Below are positions 14,048 through 17,520 of a stretch of 17,520 nucleotides of DNA, one piece after another. Both the position numbers and the translations under genes were made by a program. The stretch comes from DAIMZM01 sp036733985 (lineage in GTDB: Bacteria > Bacillota > Dehalobacteriia > UBA4068), in NCBI GenBank assembly GCA_036733985.1, contig DAIMZM010000053.1:1-17520 (forward strand). The letters run 5' to 3'. The stretch's first letter is position 1; each line of letters opens with the position of its first letter. The notes under the pieces are model-generated. The model saw only the letters and a program-made list of their open reading frames with translations, was not told the DNA's origin and searched no databases.

Positions 14048-15163
14048 TTAAAGGCTTTTCAGCCCGGCGCCGCACAGCAGCAGAACAGCGCTGCGCTCCC
14101 GCCACTGGGGCCGCTCCGCCAGGCGCCGGCGGTAAGCGGCAAAGCTGGCCGCCGCGGTTTTTTCCACAAAAATCCCGGCCAGGGCCAGCTCCTGCCAGGC
14201 GGCTAAGATTTCTCCCTCCGTCACTGTGACGGCTTCCCCGCCTATCTGCCTGAGCACCTGCAGGAGCTGCCTGCCCCGGGGCGGCGTGGGGATGGCGATC
14301 CCCTCCGCCACCGTGGGCAGCGCCTGGCCTGTCAGCCCGGGGGCGTCGGCTCCGGCGGCAAAGGCCTGGGCCAGGGGGGCGCAAGCCGCCGCCTGCACCA
14401 TCACCACCTGGGGCCAGGCGGAAATATACCCCCCGGCCAATAATTGGCTAAAGGCCCGGTAAGCGCCAAGCAGCAGGGTGCCGTTGCCCACCGGCAGGAA
14501 AAAAATCTCCGGCAATTGATGGCCGAACTGTAAAAACACCTCAAAAAAGCAGGTCTTTACCCCCTCCGTAAACAGGGGGTTATAAACATGGCTGGCATAA
14601 TAGACGCCGGAAGCGGCCAGTTCCAGAGCGGCCTGGGCAGCGGCGTCCCGGCCGCCTTCGACCCGGTGTATCCGCGCGCCATAGCTTTCCAGCTGGCGCA
14701 GCTTGCCGGGGGAAGCGGCGGCGGGCAGAAACACATGGCAAACCAGGCCGGCCCGGGCCGCATAAGCCGCCATGGCGCAGCCCGCGTTGCCGCTGCTGTC
14801 GATGAGCAGTTCCCGTTGGCCTAAGCGTTTGGCAGCCAGGGCCAGCAGCACCGCGCCCCGGTCTTTAAAGGACAGGGTGGGCTGATAATAATCCGCCTTC
14901 AGCCAGAGCCGGCCTCCCGGCGGCTGCCAGGGGATCAGGGGCGTCAGGCCCTCCCCCAGGGAAAGGGTGCGGACCGCCTGATCCTGGCCGCGGAAAGGCA
15001 GGGCTGAGGCGAAACGCCATAAGCCGGGCAGGTCCCGGCCGGTATCAAAAGCCAGGGTTTGCCCCGGGTCCGCCAAATCGAATAAACCGCCGCAGCCGCA
15101 GCGAAAAGCGGCAGTATCGGCAGGATAGGTTTGCCCGCAGCTGGGGCAGATAAAATGATGCAT
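14048..15163 (-). CDS. Threonine-synthase-like PLP enzyme
   Basis: The 371-residue fold-type II PLP enzyme has an N-terminal zinc ribbon (C6, C9, C22, C24 in CPSCG and RCGCGG), as in many threonine synthases and cysteate synthase. The PLP lysine is K100 in TLSFKDRGA. The substrate/cofactor loop is SSGNAG (123-128), and the phosphate-binding loop is PVGNGTLLLG. Threonine synthase converts O-phosphohomoserine to threonine. Related enzymes act on phosphoserine or other amino acids, so the exact reaction is not certain and no symbol is given. Start is ATG 15163 with GGGGGAG six nt upstream; earlier in-frame ATGs lie upstream of the likely promoter box. It is near threonine catabolism genes and stands alone between two hairpins. 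Confidence 0.85.
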   Translation of the reverse strand: MHHFICPSCGQTYPADTAAFRCGCGGLFDLADPGQTLAFDTGRDLPGLWRFASALPFRGQDQAVRTLSLGEGLTPLIPWQPPGGRLWLKADYYQPTLSFKDRGAVLLALAAKRLGQRELLIDSSGNAGCAMAAYAARAGLVCHVFLPAAASPGKLRQLESYGARIHRVEGGRDAAAQAALELAASGVYYASHVYNPLFTEGVKTCFFEVFLQFGHQLPEIFFLPVGNGTLLLGAYRAFSQLLAGGYISAWPQVVMVQAAACAPLAQAFAAGADAPGLTGQALPTVAEGIAIPTPPRGRQLLQVLRQIGGEAVTVTEGEILAAWQELALAGIFVEKTAAASFAAYRRRLAERPQWRERSAVLLLCGAGLKSL

Positions 15164-15206
15164 AGCCAGCTCCCCCTTAAGGCGCTCCGGCTCAAAATCA
15201 GCGATT

Positions 15207-15228
15207 CCGGCCTGTGCCGCTATTATAC
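15207..15228. repeat. Right copy of the direct repeat flanking the ThrC-like gene
   Basis: CCGGCCTG followed by TGCCGCTATTATAC, identical to the copy at 13930-13952 except for one missing A. It lies just upstream of the ThrC-like gene and contains that gene's probable -10 box. Confidence 0.75.
15222..15227 (-). promoter_or_regulatory. Probable -10 box of the ThrC-like gene
   Basis: A perfect TATAAT on the minus strand, about 59 nt ahead of the start codon. No good -35 box is found at 16-18 bp; the T-rich TGTTTT there is a poor match. An activator may be needed, or the box may be fortuitous. Confidence 0.4.
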
Positions 15229-15264
15229 CACTTTTGCCCAGGGAAAAACAGCCCCGGCCCCGGC

Positions 15265-15311
15265 CCATAAGAAATCCGCGCCCCATTGCCCAGGGCGCGG
15301 ATTTCTTATGG
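15265..15311 (-). terminator. Long perfect hairpin terminator after the aldehyde oxidoreductase gene
   Basis: The 19-bp arms at 15265-15283 and 15293-15311 pair perfectly around a 9-nt loop (CATTGCCCA on the plus strand). The GC core (GCGCCC/GGGCGC) is flanked by A-rich and T-rich outer parts, so it can act in either direction. It lies 16 nt after the stop of the molybdenum enzyme gene. Confidence 0.85.
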
Positions 15312-15326
15312 TTGTACCGCCGGCGT

Positions 15327-17520
15327 TTAGCTGCCGGACACCGGATGGTCCAGGATATATTGGTTCATCTCCTCAAAGGTGCTGCCGAAAAAGTAGGGCT
15401 CCGGCTTCAGCTCCCGGCCTGCCGCCTTGGCAGCCAGGGCGGCTTTGACCCTGGCCGGGGTAGCGGGCAGCTCGTAGATGCGCACGCCTACAGCGTCCTG
15501 GATGCCGTTGATCACCGCCATATGGGTGACGCTCTGATACCCTTCCGAGCAGCCGCTGGAACCATAAGGGCCCCGCTCCCGGGGGGTGATATGGAAGATG
15601 AACGCCGCGTCGTCCGGGATATCCCCGATCTCCGGGATACCGCAGCCCAGCAGGGAGGCATGCTTTTTGAAATCCGCCTGATCCACGGCGCTGTAGTCCT
15701 CGGAGAGGGCGAAGCCGATGCAATGGCTCATACCGCCGTAAGCCTGGCCTTCCACAGCCAGCTGATTGCCGATGACGCCGATGTCGCTGACGTTCTTCAC
15801 ACTGAGCACCCTGGTTTTGCCTGTGGCCGTATCCACTTCCACCTCGGCCAGGACCAGCAGATAATTGGCCTCCGGATTGGGCCGGCCTATGCCTGTGTCG
15901 TAATCGATGTTGATGGTTTCGGTAATCGTATGCACGCCCAGGTATTTGGTGGGGATGCCTTCCGCCGCCATCTCACTGTAAGTGCGGTATGTGCCGTCGG
16001 GCTTCCGCATGGCGTCCATCAGCTTGGCCGCCGCGTCCTGGGTAGCCCGGCCCACCATATAATGGGATTTGCTGCCGGAAGCCGGGCCGGTCACCGGCGT
16101 GATGGCCGTATCGTTCATCACCAGCCTGACCTGCTCCGGCCGCACCTTCAGGGGCCGCAAAGCCTCCGCCGCATGGGTCAAAGCGCCGATATCCGCGCCC
16201 TGGCCCTGGGCTTCCCAGGAGCTGTAATGGGTAAAGGTGCCATCCGGGTTCAAGTCTAAGGCTACCTCGGAACGGTCCCCAGGCAAGCCCACATGGTAGC
16301 CGCCCCAAACGATGCCCACGCCCCGTCTCAGCGGGCTGTCGGCATTGACCTTATTGAAAGCGTCCGTCCTTTGCCGCGCTGCCAGATAATCGGGGCGCAT
16401 CAGCTTCATCATCGCTTCCATGGGGTATTCGTAGTAAGGATAACCGTTGACTGTCAAATCAACCGGGCGGGCGATGTTCAGGTAGCGGAAGTCAAAGGGG
16501 TCCATGCCGATCTGCGCCGCCATCATGTCCATCAAGGCTTCGGAGCAGGTATAGGCTTGGGGCGAGCCAAAGGCCCGGTACATGATGGCAAAGGCCGTAT
16601 TGCTGAGGCCGGCCCTGATCAAGCCCCGGATATTGGGCACCTGGTAAGGGTTGCCGATGAAGCGGATGGCTTTATCCATCAGCTTATAGGCGGTTTCCGG
16701 ATAAGCGCCGTGTTCCAGCACCATATCGTATTCGATGGCCAGGATCCTGCCCGCTTCGTCGCAGGCCATCCGGCCGTTGGTATAAGAAGGCGCCCGCTTG
16801 CCGGTAAAGGCCTGATGCTCGGCATAGGTCATGGTCAAAGTCACCGGCCTGTCCACCGCCATGGCCGCCACAGCTACCAGGGCGCAGCCGGAAGGATCCA
16901 TGGCATAGCCGAAGCTGCCGCCGGTAGGGTTCTCCACGATGCGTACCTTGTCCAGGGGCAGGCCGATGCCCGCGGCGATCTGGGCCTTATTGGCATGGAT
17001 GTTCTGGCTCTTGCAGTGCACGGTGATGCGGCCTTCCTCATCCCAGTACGCCTGCAGGGTTTCCGGCTCCAGCACCAGATGGGGCTCCCGGCTGCTGTAA
17101 AAGCTGCCCGCCACCACATGGGGGGCTGTTTTAAAGATCTCCGCAGTGTCTTCGCCTTTAGCCAGGCGGTTGACGCAGAACAGATTGGGCGTTTCCTCAT
17201 GGATGGGCTGGGCGTCCGGGGCCAGGGCCTCCAGGGCCGTGGGATAGACCGGCAGCTCCTCCAACTCCACCATGACCGCCTGGGCCGCCGCCCGGGCTTC
17301 CTCCCGGGTATAGGCGGCCACCAGCGCCACCACGTCGCCGAAGCGGAAAATCTTCTGATCGCAGAGGATGGGCTTGAAATCCCCGTTACTGCTGGCCCGG
17401 GGATGATCCTGGGTGATGGTGGCCCGATTGGTGCCCCGCACATCCCGGGCCGTGACCACCTTTACCACGCCGGGCATGGCCGCCGCCTGGCTGATGTCGA
17501 TATTCCTGATCCGGGCATGG
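15327..17520 (-). CDS. Mop-type aldehyde oxidoreductase, molybdopterin-binding part (partial, runs off the right edge)
   Basis: The frame is open to the window edge, with family-like sequence upstream of the first internal ATG (HARIRNIDISQAAA), so the start is outside. About 730 residues are visible: the a/b hammerhead domain and both Moco domains. They align closely by eye with Desulfovibrio gigas Mop: GGSFGYAMDPSGCALVAVAA, YRAFGSPQAYTCSEALMDMM, WEAQGQGADIG, HASLLGCGIP. The catalytic Glu of this family (E869 in D. gigas) is kept in GPYGSSGCSEG, although Mop has GVGE where this protein has GCSE. Family members hydroxylate aldehydes or N-heterocycles with water, using Mo-molybdopterin and 2Fe-2S clusters. 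The 2Fe-2S domains would lie beyond the edge or on separate genes. Substrate is unknown. Confidence 0.93.
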   Translation of the reverse strand, partial: HARIRNIDISQAAAMPGVVKVVTARDVRGTNRATITQDHPRASSNGDFKPILCDQKIFRFGDVVALVAAYTREEARAAAQAVMVELEELPVYPTALEALAPDAQPIHEETPNLFCVNRLAKGEDTAEIFKTAPHVVAGSFYSSREPHLVLEPETLQAYWDEEGRITVHCKSQNIHANKAQIAAGIGLPLDKVRIVENPTGGSFGYAMDPSGCALVAVAAMAVDRPVTLTMTYAEHQAFTGKRAPSYTNGRMACDEAGRILAIEYDMVLEHGAYPETAYKLMDKAIRFIGNPYQVPNIRGLIRAGLSNTAFAIMYRAFGSPQAYTCSEALMDMMAAQIGMDPFDFRYLNIARPVDLTVNGYPYYEYPMEAMMKLMRPDYLAARQRTDAFNKVNADSPLRRGVGIVWGGYHVGLPGDRSEVALDLNPDGTFTHYSSWEAQGQGADIGALTHAAEALRPLKVRPEQVRLVMNDTAITPVTGPASGSKSHYMVGRATQDAAAKLMDAMRKPDGTYRTYSEMAAEGIPTKYLGVHTITETINIDYDTGIGRPNPEANYLLVLAEVEVDTATGKTRVLSVKNVSDIGVIGNQLAVEGQAYGGMSHCIGFALSEDYSAVDQADFKKHASLLGCGIPEIGDIPDDAAFIFHITPRERGPYGSSGCSEGYQSVTHMAVINGIQDAVGVRIYELPATPARVKAALAAKAAGRELKPEPYFFGSTFEEMNQYILDHPVSGS

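Noticed and set aside
15234..16259. 341-codon open frame on the plus strand opposite the aldehyde oxidoreductase gene
   Set aside because: It mirrors a strongly conserved enzyme in a GC-rich genome, where antisense frames stay open by chance. It has no domain and no convincing ribosome binding site.

Overview
The window is a GC-rich (roughly 60%), densely packed bacterial region. It most likely comes from an anaerobic Firmicute of the Clostridia type. The evidence is strong AGGAGG-type ribosome binding sites, an ECF sigma factor coupled to a DUF4367 membrane protein, a lipoprotein-anchored ABC substrate-binding protein, and molybdenum-hydroxylase genes of the clostridial/Desulfovibrio type. 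Lineage is inference. No rRNA, tRNA, CRISPR array, transposase or prophage gene was seen. No gene-free stretch exceeds 300 bases; the longest is 7730-8016, which holds the promoter and leader of the ABC operon.

Layout. (1) Bases 1-2586, plus strand: the 3' part of an FAD subunit of a molybdenum hydroxylase, apparently fused to a GltD-like flavoprotein; an IscU/NifU-like Fe-S scaffold; and an MFS transporter, ended by a strong bidirectional terminator. (2) Bases 2666-7962, minus strand: a complete five-gene peptide/nickel-type ABC importer (binding lipoprotein, two permeases, two ATPases), read from a near-perfect sigma-A promoter through a leader of about 200 nt that carries hairpins and U-runs. 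(3) Bases 8017-10772, minus strand: an ECF sigma factor with a translationally coupled DUF4367 membrane protein (likely anti-sigma), a MutT-like NUDIX hydrolase and a degenerate sigma-like protein. (4) Bases 10994-13938: a threonine catabolic operon tdh-kbl (minus) with a divergent XRE-cupin regulator (plus). (5) Bases 14048-15163, minus: a threonine-synthase-like PLP enzyme. (6) Bases 15327-17520, minus: the molybdopterin-binding part of a Mop-type aldehyde oxidoreductase, running off the right edge.

How the genes fit together. Both edges carry molybdenum-hydroxylase genes (FAD/NAD(P)H-linked subunit plus Fe-S scaffold on the left, Moco subunit on the right), so the window may lie inside a larger molybdenum-hydroxylase island. 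The MFS and ABC transporters could supply substrate or metal, but the sequence does not fix their substrates. Tdh and Kbl together turn threonine into glycine and acetyl-CoA, and the divergent regulator is the obvious candidate to control them. The neighbouring ThrC-like enzyme is also in threonine chemistry and is bounded by a near-identical 22-23 bp direct repeat.
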